From: an uncultured Subdoligranulum sp.
GTDB lineage: Bacteria > Bacillota > Clostridia > Oscillospirales > Ruminococcaceae
Reading direction: 5' to 3'
Length of the DNA: 40,366 nucleotides
NCBI GenBank assembly: GCA_904390925.1
Contig: CAJFMB010000014.1
Coordinates: 1 to 40,366 of the forward strand
Both the position numbers and the translations under genes were made by a program. The notes beneath the pieces are model-generated. The model did no database searches. It was not told where the DNA came from and was given only the letters and a program-made list of their open reading frames with translations. Shown here piece by piece: positions 8,434-19,684 of this stretch. Position 1 is the first letter of the stretch. Each line of letters starts with the position of its first letter.

Positions 8434-8465
8434 GCCGCCCGTCTTTGTGCATCAAAGCGGGCGGC
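8434..8465 (+). other. Very stable intergenic hairpin without U-tract
   Basis: GCCGCCCG (8434-8441) pairs with CGGGCGGC (8458-8465), and inside it CTTTG (8443-8447) pairs with CAAAG (8453-8457), leaving one bulged T and a five-base loop. It follows the GT2 stop by about 20 bases. It is not followed by a T-run, so it looks more like an RNA-stabilising or processing element, or a weak terminator, than a standard intrinsic terminator. Confidence 0.55.
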
Positions 8466-8509
8466 ATTGCTGAAATATAAAAATTCAATCCAAGTGAGGA
8501 GGCCCGGCC

Positions 8510-9726
8510 GTGCAGTTTGTCAAGCCGGACAAGCGACAGGAAAAACGTCCCCGGGTTCTGCTGATTCCGCCCTCGACGCTGCCCATCCCGGCGGTGCAGG
8601 GCGGCGCGGTGGAAACGCTTTTGACCCATCTGATCCGGGAAAATGAGCGTCAGGGAAAGCTGGACCTTTTGTGTGCCAGTGTGGAGGACCCGGAAGCCAA
8701 AGCGGCTGCCGTCGACCTGAAGCACACCCGAATGATGTATATTGCCCGTCCGCGGGGACATCGGCGCTACTGGCCCATGGCCTTTGTGGAGCGGTGCTTC
8801 GGCATCGCTGCACCCTACGACCCCTGGTACCAGAAGGTGCAGCTGTCGCTGGCTTTGGAACTGCCCCCGCCCGACTGGATCATTGCCGAGGGCGGAAACC
8901 TGACCCAGTGTGCCGCCATCAGCCGGATGTTCGGTCGCAAGCGGTGCCTGGCACACCTGCACGGCATGACCCAGTGCAGCCGCCAGATGGATGATATTTA
9001 CGGCGGTGTGCTGGCTTTGAGTGAGTTCATCCGGGACGAGTATCTGAAAACCAGCACGCTGGACCGAAAAAACGCTTATATCCTGCACAACTGCATTGAC
9101 ACCGAACGGTTTACCCCCGGGGAACCGGACCGGGAACTGCGGGCTTCGCTGGGGTTTTCGCCGGAGGATTTTGTGGTGCTGTTCTGCGGCCGGCTGGAAC
9201 CGGACAAGGGCATCCATCGGCTGCTGGAGGCCATCGCCTCGCTGCCGGATGAGCGGATCAAACTGCTGATTGTGGGCAGTCCCTTTTTCGGACGCACCCA
9301 GTCCAGCCCGTTTTTGAAAAAGCTGGAGGCAGTCGCCCGGACGCTGGATAACCGGGTCAGGTTCACCGGCTTCATCCGCAATGAATCGCTGCCGGACTAT
9401 TACCGGCTGGCCGATCTGGTCTGCGTGCCCACCCTGGTGCAGGAGGCGGCCGGGCTGGTGGCCATTGAGGCCATGGCCTGCGGTCGCCCGGTACTGGCCA
9501 CCCGCAGCGGCGGCATGCCGGAATATCTGGACGGCAGCCAGGCAGTGCTGGTGGACCTGAACCGGGACGTGCCCGCCCAGCTGGCGTTTGCCATTGAAAT
9601 GCTGCGCGACCATCCCGACCTGCGCGCTGAGATGGGCCGTGCCGGCGCCAAAACGGCCAAGCGGTTCTCGGTCGAAACCTACTACAACAATCTGGTGCGC
9701 ATCCTGGCGGACCTGGGGGAACGCGT

Positions 9727-9730
<4 letters not shown>
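8510..9730 (+). CDS. Glycosyltransferase, GT4 type
   Basis: 406 residues starting at a GTG with GAGGAGG 7 bases upstream (8496-8502). GT-B features: the acceptor loop PAVQGGAVETLLTHLI, ILHNCIDTERF, VLFCGRLEPDKGIHRLLEAIA (donor side), VRFTGFI, and the E-x7-E motif EAAGLVAIE (about 312-320) followed by ATRSGGMPEYLDG. This is a retaining nucleotide-sugar transferase, probably acting on a lipid-linked or cell-surface glycan. Its stop overlaps the next ATG by 4 bases, forming the third coupled GT4-GT2 pair. A 96-base gap with a strong hairpin lies upstream, so its expression may differ from that of the earlier genes. Confidence 0.87.
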
Positions 9731-12790
<3,060 letters not shown>

Positions 12791-12808
12791 AGAACGGCAT
12801 CAATAAAG

Positions 12809-12840
12809 CAGGGCCGCCCCGCAACTGCGGGGCGGCCCTG
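12809..12840. terminator. Bidirectional terminator between eno and the feo genes
   Basis: A 14-bp perfect stem: CAGGGCCGCCCCGC (12809-12822) pairs with GCGGGGCGGCCCTG (12827-12840) around the loop AACT. Moderately T-rich tails follow on both strands (CCGTTTGTGT on plus, CTTTATTG on minus). Confidence 0.85.
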
Positions 12841-12864
12841 CCGTTTGTGTCAGAATTTGTCCGG

Positions 12865-13062
12865 TCAGGTTTTGTCCTGGTCGGAGGCCGAATCAGACTC
12901 CTCCGGCTTTTTGTCCGGTTTGGGGGTGCTGCAGCGCTGGTGGCAGCTGGCACAGTGGCCGCTGCAGCCGGTCTGGAAACCGCCGTTGTTGGCGATAAAG
13001 AGGATCGCCAGACCCAGCAGCACAAAAATCACCACAAGGACAATAAAACTTTGCGGGTTCAT
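12865..13062 (-). CDS. FeoB-associated Cys-rich membrane protein
   Basis: 65 residues. One membrane helix (about residues 5-24, FIVLVVIFVLLGLAILFIA) is followed by a cysteine cluster GCSGHCASCHQRC and then a charged Pro/Glu/Lys/Asp tail. This pattern (helix plus GC-x2-C-x2-C-x3-C) is that of the small protein family found next to feoB in Firmicutes, thought to assist ferrous iron transport, possibly by handling Fe2+ at the membrane. AGGAGGG precedes the ATG. It begins 37 bases after the feoB stop on the same strand, so the two are very likely one transcript ending at the terminator at 12809-12840. Confidence 0.85.
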   Translation of the reverse strand: MNPQSFIVLVVIFVLLGLAILFIANNGGFQTGCSGHCASCHQRCSTPKPDKKPEESDSASDQDKT

Positions 13063-13099
13063 GGGAAATCCCTCCTGTTGTTGCGGAAAGGTCCCTGCC

Positions 13100-15478
13100 T
13101 TATGCCAGGCCGATCAGCAGGCCGATGCTGTGCACCAGGAAGGCCGCGATCCAGGCGATGACGCACTGGGCAACCACCACGCCGGCTGCCGCCTTGGCGG
13201 AGCCCAGCTCCCGTCTGGCCGCCGCGATGGCCGCCACACAGGGGGTGTACAGCAGGGTAAAGGTCAGGAAAACAAAGGCGGTAAAGGGGGTGAACATGCT
13301 GTTCAGCAGGGCCGTGTCGCCGCCCAGCAGCACCGTCAGGGTGGAAACCACGTTCTCCTTGGCGGTAAAGCCGGTGACCAGCGCGGTGGAAACCCGCCAG
13401 TCGGCAAAGCCCAGCGGGGCAAACAGCGGCGCGATCCAGCCGCCCACCATCGCCAGCAGGCTGGCGTCCGGGGTCTCTGCCACATTCAGCCGCAGGTCAA
13501 AGGTCTGCAGGAACCAGATGATGACGGTGGCCACAAAGATAATGGTGAAGGCACGCAGGATAAAGTCCTTGGCCTTGTCCCAGATCAGCTGGCCAACGCT
13601 CTTGGGGCTGGGCAGGCGGTAATTGGGCAGCTCCATGACGAAGGGAACCGGCTCGCCGCGGAAACGGGTGCCGCGCAGAATCAGTGCATACACCACCGCG
13701 AACAGCACACCCATCAGATACAGCGCCACCATCACCACCGGCTGCCACAGCCGCGGGAAGAAGGCCGCGGTGAACAGCGCGTAAATTGGCAGCTTGGCCG
13801 AGCAGCTCATGAAGGGGGTCAGCAGCACCGTCATGCGGCGGTCACGGTCGGAAGAAAGGGTACGGGTGGCCATGATGGCCGGCACCGAGCAGCCGAAGCC
13901 GACCAGCATGGGGACAAAGCTGCGGCCGGACAGGCCGATGCGGCGCAGCGGCTTGTCCATGACGAAGGCGACACGGGCCATGTAGCCGGTATCCTCCAGG
14001 ATGGACAGGAAGAAGAACAGCGTGACAATGGTGGGCAAAAATTCCAGCACAGTGCCGACGCCGGCAAAGATGCCGTCAATCACCAGCGAGTGCACCACCG
14101 GGTTGATGCCGTATACCGTCAGGCCGGTGTCCACCAGATTGGTCAGTGCGTCAATGCCCATCGACATCAGGTTGGACAGCACAGCGCCCACCACGCCGAA
14201 GGTCAGCCAGAACACCAGGGCCAGGATCAGCAAAAAGCAGGGAATGGCGGTGTAGCGCCCGGTCAGGATTTTGTCGATGGCCACGCTGCGTTTGTGCTCC
14301 CGGCTTTCCACCGGGCGGACCACCGTCTGGGCGCAGACGCCCTCAATAAAGCGGAAGCGCATATCTGCCAGCGCGGCTTCCCGGTCGGTGCCGGTTTCCC
14401 GCTCCATCTCCACGATGGTGTGCTCCAGCGTTTCCTTCTCGTTCTGGTCCAGTTGCAGCTGTTCCAGAATCGGCTCGTCGCCTTCCACCAGTTTGGTGGC
14501 GGCAAACCGGGGCGGCAGTCCTGCACGGCGGGCATGGTCCTCGATCAGGTGGACGATGGCATGAATGCAGCGGTGGATGGCGCCCCGGGGATCGTTGTCT
14601 CCGCCGGCCTCGCAGAAATCAATGCGGCCGGGAATCTCCCGGTGGCGGGCCACATGGATGGCATGCTCGATCAGCTCATCGATGCCTTCGTTGCGCGCCG
14701 CCGAGATGGGCACCACCGGAATGCCCAGCAGCGCTTCCAGCTCATTGACAATGACGGTGCCGCCGTTGGCGCGGACCTCGTCCATCATGTTCAGCGCCAG
14801 CACCATCGGAATCTGCAGCTCCATCAATTGGATGGTCAGGTACAGGTTGCGTTCGATGTTGGTGGCATCCACAATGTTGATGATGCCGGTGGGCTTTTGC
14901 TGCAACAGGAAATCCCGGGTGACAATCTCCTCGTTGGAGTAGGGGGACAGCGAGTAGATGCCCGGCAGGTCGGTGACGGTGGCCTCAGCATGGCCGCGGA
15001 TCTGGCCGTCCTTGCGGTCCACCGTCACGCCGGGAAAGTTGCCCACATGCTGGTTGGAGCCGGTCAGCTGGTTGAACAGCGTGGTCTTGCCGCAGTTCTG
15101 GTTGCCGGCCAGTGCAAAGGTGATGGGGTCCCCCTTGGGGATCACGTCGCCGTTTTTCCGGTCCCGGTAGCTGGGTGCATGGGTGATCTCGCCATGGCCC
15201 GGGTGCGGTACCGGCATGTGCCGGGTCTCGGCAGGCGCCGGACGGTCGGTTTCGTGCACGTCCTCAATTTCAATCTGCTTGGCATCGTCCAGGCGCAGGG
15301 TCAGCTCATAGCCGCGCAGTTCCAGCTCAATGGGGTCCCCCATGGGCGCCACCTTGCGCAGAGTGACCTCAATGCCGGGGGTCAGGCCCATGTCCAGCAG
15401 GTGCCGCCGCAGGGCACCCTCACCGCCCACTGCCCGGATTCGGGCGTCCTGACCGATGGATAATTCCGCTAATGTCAT
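13100..15478 (-). CDS. feoB: FeoA-FeoB fusion, ferrous iron transporter
   Basis: 792 residues. Residues 1-75 form a FeoA (SH3-like) domain (LSIGQDARIRAVGG, HLLDMGLTPGIEVTL). A His-containing linker (about 75-103; H75, H87, H92, H95, H100) joins it to a FeoB G domain: G1 GNQNCGKTT (125-133), the FPGVTVD switch, G3 DLPG (170-173), G4 NMMDE (230-234), then SAARNEGIDEL. The membrane part carries the two FeoB gate repeats, with cysteines in VGFGCSVPAIMATRTL and PFMSCSAKLPIYALF. It imports Fe2+ across the cytoplasmic membrane. FeoA is usually a separate gene, so the fusion is notable. The ATG is preceded by AGGGG about 12 bases away, a rather long spacing. Confidence 0.94.
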   Translation of the reverse strand: MTLAELSIGQDARIRAVGGEGALRRHLLDMGLTPGIEVTLRKVAPMGDPIELELRGYELTLRLDDAKQIEIEDVHETDRPAPAETRHMPVPHPGHGEITHAPSYRDRKNGDVIPKGDPITFALAGNQNCGKTTLFNQLTGSNQHVGNFPGVTVDRKDGQIRGHAEATVTDLPGIYSLSPYSNEEIVTRDFLLQQKPTGIINIVDATNIERNLYLTIQLMELQIPMVLALNMMDEVRANGGTVIVNELEALLGIPVVPISAARNEGIDELIEHAIHVARHREIPGRIDFCEAGGDNDPRGAIHRCIHAIVHLIEDHARRAGLPPRFAATKLVEGDEPILEQLQLDQNEKETLEHTIVEMERETGTDREAALADMRFRFIEGVCAQTVVRPVESREHKRSVAIDKILTGRYTAIPCFLLILALVFWLTFGVVGAVLSNLMSMGIDALTNLVDTGLTVYGINPVVHSLVIDGIFAGVGTVLEFLPTIVTLFFFLSILEDTGYMARVAFVMDKPLRRIGLSGRSFVPMLVGFGCSVPAIMATRTLSSDRDRRMTVLLTPFMSCSAKLPIYALFTAAFFPRLWQPVVMVALYLMGVLFAVVYALILRGTRFRGEPVPFVMELPNYRLPSPKSVGQLIWDKAKDFILRAFTIIFVATVIIWFLQTFDLRLNVAETPDASLLAMVGGWIAPLFAPLGFADWRVSTALVTGFTAKENVVSTLTVLLGGDTALLNSMFTPFTAFVFLTFTLLYTPCVAAIAAARRELGSAKAAAGVVVAQCVIAWIAAFLVHSIGLLIGLA

Positions 15479-15616
15479 AAAATCTCACAACCCCTCAACT
15501 GCTTGCCCGCGTGCTCCGGAAATGCCGGTGCCAGGACAAGAAAACTACCTCTATTAAAAAGAACCTGTATGGATATCCCCGCCAGATGCAGGGCACAGCG
15601 GCCTTTTGCTTCCGCC

Positions 15617-15635
15617 GTCAGTCGGATAAACCTAC
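15617..15635 (-). promoter_or_regulatory. Possible metal-regulator site at the feo transcription start
   Basis: On the minus strand GTAGGTTTATCCGACTGAC lies just downstream of the -10 box, where a repressor would block transcription. It shares TAGGTT and the following AC with the DtxR/IdeR consensus but only about half of all positions. Its placement before an iron importer is suggestive; the match is weak. Confidence 0.25.
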
Positions 15636-15641
15636 GGAGTC

Positions 15642-15670
15642 AGTGTAGCATCGGGGCAGAACCCTGTCAA
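15642..15670 (-). promoter_or_regulatory. Promoter for the feo genes
   Basis: On the minus strand: TTGACA (15665-15670), 17-base spacer, TACACT (15642-15647). The predicted start near 15635 leaves a leader of about 155 bases before the ATG. The leader (15479-15635) has no riboswitch that I can recognise. Confidence 0.8.
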
Positions 15671-15703
15671 TAGCAGGGGAAAGCCGGAAAAGGAAAATTC
15701 CCC

Positions 15704-15747
15704 TGTCAAAAGGCCCGGCCTTCCGCGAAAAGGAAGTGCCGGGCCTT
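15704..15747 (-). terminator. Terminator after the aldose-epimerase-like gene
   Basis: On the minus strand AAGGCCCGGC (15738-15747) pairs with GCCGGGCCTT (15710-15719). An inner CTTCC/GGAAG extends the stem, and TTTTGACAG follows. It stops just before the feo promoter, so it insulates feo from the upstream gene. Confidence 0.75.
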
Positions 15748-15754
15748 CTGTCAG

Positions 15755-16627
15755 TTATTCAATGGTAATGCCCCAGTGTGCAGTCAGCGAAGCACCGGGA
15801 GCAAGCTCCTCATGGTGACCGGGCTCGTTGACGCTGTTGGCCCAGCCGTTCCAGGGTTCCATGCAGACAAAGCTTTCGGCGTCCTGCTGCCACAGCACAC
15901 CCTTGCCGAAATGGCCGTCAAAGTCCACCGTCACCCGGTGTCCGTTGCCGGAATCGGTAAAGACCATCGGACTCTCCACGCCGGTCAGAAGACGGATGGA
16001 ATCCGCCGCCCCCTCCTTGCGGGTCAGGGTGATTCTGGCCGGGGCGGCGGGCTGCTCGCCCTTGGGGTCCTCGCTGCAGGTGGCAGCCGTGATGTCAAAC
16101 TGTACGTTTTCCAGCGCGGAAGCCACAAAATACGGATGGAACCCGAAGCTGAACGGCAGGACCTTTTCGCCGGTATTCTTCACGGTCAGCGCCAGCTCGG
16201 CCCGGTTGCCGGCCAGGGTGTAGCGCATGGTCAGAAGAAAGTCGAAGGGATAGACGAACTTGGTCAGACCGTTGGGGGCCAGGGTCAGCTCAATGGCGGA
16301 ATCATCCGCGCAGGTCACCTTCCAGGGCAGCAGATCAGCAAAACCGTGGGTTTCCATGGGATAGGCCACCCCGTCGAAGATGTGTACCTTGTTGTCCGGA
16401 TTGCTGCAGCTGGGGAAGAGAATCGGCACACCGCAGCGGGGGCGGTCGGTGGATTCAAAGTTGCGGTCCCGCAGCCACAGATATTCCTCGCCGTTTTTGG
16501 TGAAGGAGGTGGCCATGCCGCCCTTTTCGGGGGTGACGGTCAGCGCGCAGCCGCCGTCCGACAGGGTCAGTGTGTCGTACTTCACGCCGTATTTTTCATA
16601 AACACCTTTGGTCAGTTGAGAAGCCAT
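15755..16627 (-). CDS. Aldose 1-epimerase-like protein (mutarotase family)
   Basis: 290 residues. It has the beta-sandwich aldose-epimerase pattern: SDGGCALTVTPEKGGMATSF near the N-terminus, CGVPILFPSCSNPDN, ETHGFADLLPW (conserved His), FGFHPYF (conserved His) and MEPWNGWANSVN near the end (conserved acidic residue). Members interconvert alpha and beta anomers of free or phosphorylated hexoses; the R/CGVPILFP and EPW features also occur in the hexose-6-phosphate epimerase branch. The ATG at 16627 is about 11 bases after AAAGG. A GTG at 16636 is in frame but only 2 bases from that site. It is divergent from uxaC, which hints at carbohydrate use, but no shared pathway is shown. Confidence 0.85.
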   Translation of the reverse strand: MASQLTKGVYEKYGVKYDTLTLSDGGCALTVTPEKGGMATSFTKNGEEYLWLRDRNFESTDRPRCGVPILFPSCSNPDNKVHIFDGVAYPMETHGFADLLPWKVTCADDSAIELTLAPNGLTKFVYPFDFLLTMRYTLAGNRAELALTVKNTGEKVLPFSFGFHPYFVASALENVQFDITAATCSEDPKGEQPAAPARITLTRKEGAADSIRLLTGVESPMVFTDSGNGHRVTVDFDGHFGKGVLWQQDAESFVCMEPWNGWANSVNEPGHHEELAPGASLTAHWGITIE

Positions 16628-16691
16628 CTCGGGCACATCCTTTCAAGGGGAGATGAAACCGGCAAAATCCGCCGGCAGATCTTTGTGTTTT

Positions 16692-16721
16692 ATTGTACCG
16701 CATGGCCGGGGATAAAATCAA
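16692..16721 (-). promoter_or_regulatory. Promoter for the aldose-epimerase-like gene
   Basis: On the minus strand: TTGATT (16716-16721), 18-base spacer, TACAAT (16692-16697). The start near 16685 leaves a leader of about 58 bases. Confidence 0.6.
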
Positions 16722-16897
16722 TCCCGCCGGATGGGGCCCAGCCGCAAAAAACACATTCCCCCGACCGATGTTGGGCGTTACAAAGACAGGAAGAACCCGC
16801 GCAGCCACGTTTGAAATGGCAATAAACCTGTGCAGTCTGCACAAATTCCTTGCGTGAATTTCGGCAGTTTCCCGCGGAACAGGGCAACTTTTGCAAC

Positions 16898-16926
16898 TTG
16901 TTCAAATGCTGTCGGACCGGTATAAT
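16898..16926 (+). promoter_or_regulatory. Promoter for uxaC with an overlapping imperfect dyad
   Basis: TTGTTC (16898-16903), 17-base spacer, TATAAT (16921-16926). TTTGCAACTTGTTCAAA overlaps the -35 and has matching outer arms (TTTG/CAAA), a possible operator. The rest of the divergent gap (16722-16897) shows nothing further that I can support. Confidence 0.68.
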
Positions 16927-16950
16927 AAAAAGTAGGAAAATGCAGATTTC

Positions 16951-16969
16951 CCCGCCGCATTCCGGCGGG
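16951..16969 (+). other. Leader hairpin upstream of the uxaC ribosome site
   Basis: CCCGCCG (16951-16957) pairs with CGGCGGG (16963-16969) around CATTC. It ends 5 bases before AAAGGAG (16974-16980), so it may protect the 5' end or affect translation. No T-run follows. Confidence 0.5.
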
Positions 16970-16991
16970 CAGCAAAGGAGAATCGCCGCTT

Positions 16992-18434
16992 ATGAAAGCT
17001 TTCATGGATCAGAATTTCCTGTTGGATACCCCCACGGCACAGCATCTGTATCACGATTACGCAGCCAAAATGCCGATCTGTGACTACCACTGCCATATTC
17101 CTCCGGAGGAAATCTACGAGGACCGCCGGTTCGAGAACATTGCCCAGGTCTGGCTGGGCGGTCACCAGGTGCTGGCTGACGGCTCGGACTATTACTTCGG
17201 CGACCATTATAAGTGGCGTGTCATGCGCTCCAACGGCGTGCCCGAGGAGTACATCACCGGTGACAAGCCTGACCGGGAGCGCTTCCAGAAGTTTGCCGAG
17301 GCGCTGGAAATGTGCATCGGCAACCCCATGTACACCTGGTGCCATCTGGAGCTTAAGAAATTCTTCGGCTACGACGGTGTGCTGAACGGCGAGACCGCCG
17401 AGGAAGTCTGGAACCTCTGCAACGAAAAGCTGCAGCATGATCCCAACATGACGGTCCGCGGCCTGATCAAGCAGAGCAACGTCGCCTTCATCGGCACCAC
17501 CGACGACCCTATCGACAGCCTGGAATGGCACAAGAAAATCAAGGAGGACCCCTCCATCACCTTCACGGTGGCGCCCTCCTTCCGCCCGGACAAGGCGGTC
17601 AATATCCAGAAGCCCGGCTTTGCTGAGTATATGCACAAGCTGGAGCAGGTGGTCGGCCGCGAGTTCAAGTGTGTCGGCTGCGTGGTCAAGGCGCTGGACG
17701 AGCGCCTGCAGTACTTTGTCTCGATGGGCTGCCGCGCCGCAGACCATGGCCTGGATTACGTGCCCTTCCGTGAGCCGGACGCCGACGCAGCAACCGCTGC
17801 CTTCCAGAAGGCGATGGCCGGTGAGCCGGTGAGCGTTGAGGAGGCCGAGGCCTACCAGACCTACCTGCTGTGCGCCATGGGCCGCCTGTACCACAAGTAC
17901 AATGTGGTGATGCAGATCCATTACAGCTGCCTGCGCAACGTCAACACCAAGATGTACAAGAAGCTTGGCGCAGACACCGGCTTTGACATGATCGCCGTCA
18001 CCGACGGCAGCGCTTCCATCAGCAGCCTGCTGGCCAACCTGACCGAGACCGGCGAATGCCCCAAGGTGATTCTGTACAGCCTGAACCCCGCCGACTTCGA
18101 TATGCTGGGTACCCTGATCGGCTGCTTCCAGGACGACGAGGTCCCCGGCAAGATTCAGCTGGGCAGCGCCTGGTGGTTCTGCGATACCGACGACGGCATG
18201 CAGCAGCAGATGCGCACCCTGGCCCGCCTGGGCCTGCTGGGCAACTTCATTGGTATGCTCACCGACAGCCGCAGCTTCCTGAGCTACACCCGCCACGAGC
18301 TGTTCCGCCGCATCATGTGCAATCTGGTGGGCAACTGGGTGGAAAACGGCCAGTATCCGGATAACGAGGCCCTGCTGAAGAAGATTGTCGAAGGCATCAG
18401 CTTTACCAACGCTGCCCGCTATTTCGGCCTGTAA
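16992..18434 (+). CDS. uxaC: Glucuronate isomerase (uronate isomerase)
   Basis: 480 residues, close to the usual 465-470. It interconverts D-glucuronate and D-fructuronate (and galacturonate with tagaturonate), the first step of hexuronate breakdown. It belongs to the amidohydrolase superfamily: HCH metal ligands in DYHCHIP (H33, H35), RGLIKQSNVAFIGTTDDPID, TVAPSFRPDKA, GCRAADHGLDY, MQIHYSCLRNVN, LGSAWWFCDTDDGM and LTDSRSFLSYTRHELFRR. AAAGGAG 11 bases upstream supports the ATG. No other uronate gene (uxuA, uxuB, kdgK, kdgA) is nearby, so the rest of the pathway must be elsewhere. It has its own promoter and terminator. Confidence 0.95.
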   Translation: MKAFMDQNFLLDTPTAQHLYHDYAAKMPICDYHCHIPPEEIYEDRRFENIAQVWLGGHQVLADGSDYYFGDHYKWRVMRSNGVPEEYITGDKPDRERFQKFAEALEMCIGNPMYTWCHLELKKFFGYDGVLNGETAEEVWNLCNEKLQHDPNMTVRGLIKQSNVAFIGTTDDPIDSLEWHKKIKEDPSITFTVAPSFRPDKAVNIQKPGFAEYMHKLEQVVGREFKCVGCVVKALDERLQYFVSMGCRAADHGLDYVPFREPDADAATAAFQKAMAGEPVSVEEAEAYQTYLLCAMGRLYHKYNVVMQIHYSCLRNVNTKMYKKLGADTGFDMIAVTDGSASISSLLANLTETGECPKVILYSLNPADFDMLGTLIGCFQDDEVPGKIQLGSAWWFCDTDDGMQQQMRTLARLGLLGNFIGMLTDSRSFLSYTRHELFRRIMCNLVGNWVENGQYPDNEALLKKIVEGISFTNAARYFGL

Positions 18435-18464
18435 TTCGATTCCCCCGAAAACAGTACAATAACC

Positions 18465-18507
18465 AAAAGGCGCCCTGCCGGCAGAAGATTCCGGCAGGGC
18501 GCCTTTT
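18465..18507. terminator. Bidirectional terminator between uxaC and the YbaK-like gene
   Basis: A 17-bp perfect stem: the arm at 18465-18481 (AAAAGGCGCCCTGCCGG) pairs with 18491-18507 around a 9-base loop. The arm ends give a T-run on either strand, so it serves both converging genes. Confidence 0.9.
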
Positions 18508-18535
18508 GCAGTTTCAACATTCCGGTGGAAAACGC

Positions 18536-19018
18536 TTACGCCTCCACCCGCCAGCCTTTGGCCACATCCACCCAGCCGGCAAAATTCTGCGCCGCCTGTT
18601 CCAGCTCCGGCACCGACAGTTTTACCGCCGAGCTTGCCGTGCCGGCGGCAGGGTAGATGATGTCAAACCGTTTCAGGCTTTCATCCAGATAGACAGGCAC
18701 ATCCTCCCGGATGGCAAAGGGGCAGACGCCGCCCATGGGGTGGCCCACCAGTTCCATCAGCTGGTCGGGGTGGACCATGGCGGCCTTGGTGTGGAATACT
18801 GCCTTGTACCGGGGATTATCCACCTTGCCGTCGCCGGCCATCACCACCAGAATCGCATGGCCAGCCACCACAAATGCCATCGTCTTGGCGATCCGGGCCG
18901 GCTCGCAGCCCAGGTCGGCGGCTGCTTCCGCCACCGTGGCGGAGCTTGCGTCAAATTCCATCACCCGGTCAGCCAGACCGAATTGAGACAGATATTCCTT
19001 CACAGATTCAACAGACAT
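18536..19018 (-). CDS. YbaK/EbsC family protein (prolyl-tRNA deacylase-like)
   Basis: 160 residues, the usual single-domain length. The family hydrolyses wrongly charged aminoacyl-tRNA (Cys- or Ala-tRNAPro) in trans. Matching features: ASSATVAEAAADLGCEPARIAKTMAFVV with the conserved Lys, VMAGDGKVDN, and the GGVCPF loop (GHPMGGVCPFAI) followed by VYLDESLKRFD and YPAAGTASSAVKLS. The ATG at 19018 has AAGAGG 6 bases upstream and gives the typical MSVESVKEYL start; a longer in-frame ATG at 19051 is less likely. It starts 53 bases after the DUF5662 gene on the same strand and may share its transcript. The exact tRNA substrate cannot be read off. Confidence 0.88.
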   Translation of the reverse strand: MSVESVKEYLSQFGLADRVMEFDASSATVAEAAADLGCEPARIAKTMAFVVAGHAILVVMAGDGKVDNPRYKAVFHTKAAMVHPDQLMELVGHPMGGVCPFAIREDVPVYLDESLKRFDIIYPAAGTASSAVKLSVPELEQAAQNFAGWVDVAKGWRVEA

Positions 19019-19071
19019 GGTCAGCCTCTTTTCCTGCGGCAAAAATCCCATGCCGGGCTGCCGCTCCAGAC

Positions 19072-19611
19072 TTATTTTTTCTTTCCCAGCAGGACAGTGC
19101 GGATGTAGTGGAAACAGGCATCCTCCCCCTGATCTTTCAGAATAGTCAGGCAGGTTTCCAGTTGACGGCGGGTTTCCGGGTGGAGAATGTAATGGTCCTT
19201 GCTGCGGTCATAGTATTCCCAGGCCGAGGCATCGGTGTATTTGTCGCCCTTGTAGTTTTTGCTGGCGGCAATGCGGTCACAGACCATCTCGGCCACATAT
19301 TTTTCCGGCATCCGCATGCCGGCCATGGCGTGGTCGCCATCCGGGGAATAGTCGATCCAGTATTCCAGGTGGTGCTTGTTGCGGCCCTTGTGATGCAGCC
19401 AGGCGGCACTGTATCCCTCCGCCTTGCGCTGGGCGTTGTTGGGGCTGCAGGTGCCTTGCCAGTACTTGGCACCTGCCAGAAATTCCACCGGGGACAGTTT
19501 GCTCAGATCGTGGGTCAGTCCCTGCCAGTACAGTCCGCAGCGAAAACAGTTCCGCCGCACCAGTACCTTGTGGTGGTGAATGGTCTTGTAGTGCCTGATC
19601 GGATGCCACAT
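19072..19611 (-). CDS. DUF5662 family protein
   Basis: 179 residues with the marks of DUF5662: IRHYKTIHHHKVLVRRNCFRCGLYWQGLTHDLSKLSP, then HHLEYWIDY and MPEKYVAEMVCDRIAASKNYKG. The repeated histidines and acidic residues (HHHK, HDLSK, HHKGRNKHH, HAMAGMRMP) look like a metal-binding helical fold, as in HD-type or similar phosphohydrolases; this is an inference. The family has no firm biochemical function, and database labels such as 'catalase' for some members are unreliable. AGGGAGGGG before the ATG at 19611 supports the start. Its promoter lies inside the intergenic terminator region (see 19685-19713). Confidence 0.82.
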   Translation of the reverse strand: MWHPIRHYKTIHHHKVLVRRNCFRCGLYWQGLTHDLSKLSPVEFLAGAKYWQGTCSPNNAQRKAEGYSAAWLHHKGRNKHHLEYWIDYSPDGDHAMAGMRMPEKYVAEMVCDRIAASKNYKGDKYTDASAWEYYDRSKDHYILHPETRRQLETCLTILKDQGEDACFHYIRTVLLGKKK

Positions 19612-19651
19612 CCGGGGCCCCTCCCTTTGTAATCGGCTGAAAATCAAAAAG

Positions 19652-19682
19652 ATGCGGTGCTCCCCGGCGGGGAACACCGCAT
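19652..19682 (-). terminator. Terminator after the polytopic membrane protein gene
   Basis: ATGCGGTGCTCCCC (19652-19665) pairs with GGGGAACACCGCAT (19669-19682), with one mismatch. On the minus strand CTTTTTGATTTTC follows. It ends the upstream transcript about 45 bases after the stop at 19728. Confidence 0.82.
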
Positions 19683-19684
19683 TC

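Noticed and set aside
6890-9613. Very long open frame on the minus strand (over 900 codons) opposite the glycosyltransferases
   Set aside because: It spans three separate genes and their gaps, has His/Gln/Pro-rich composition typical of antisense frames in GC-rich DNA, and no ribosome site.
12845-15463. Long plus-strand open frame (over 870 codons) opposite feoB
   Set aside because: Gln/His/Gly-rich antisense shadow of a highly conserved gene; no promoter or ribosome site, and no recognisable domain.
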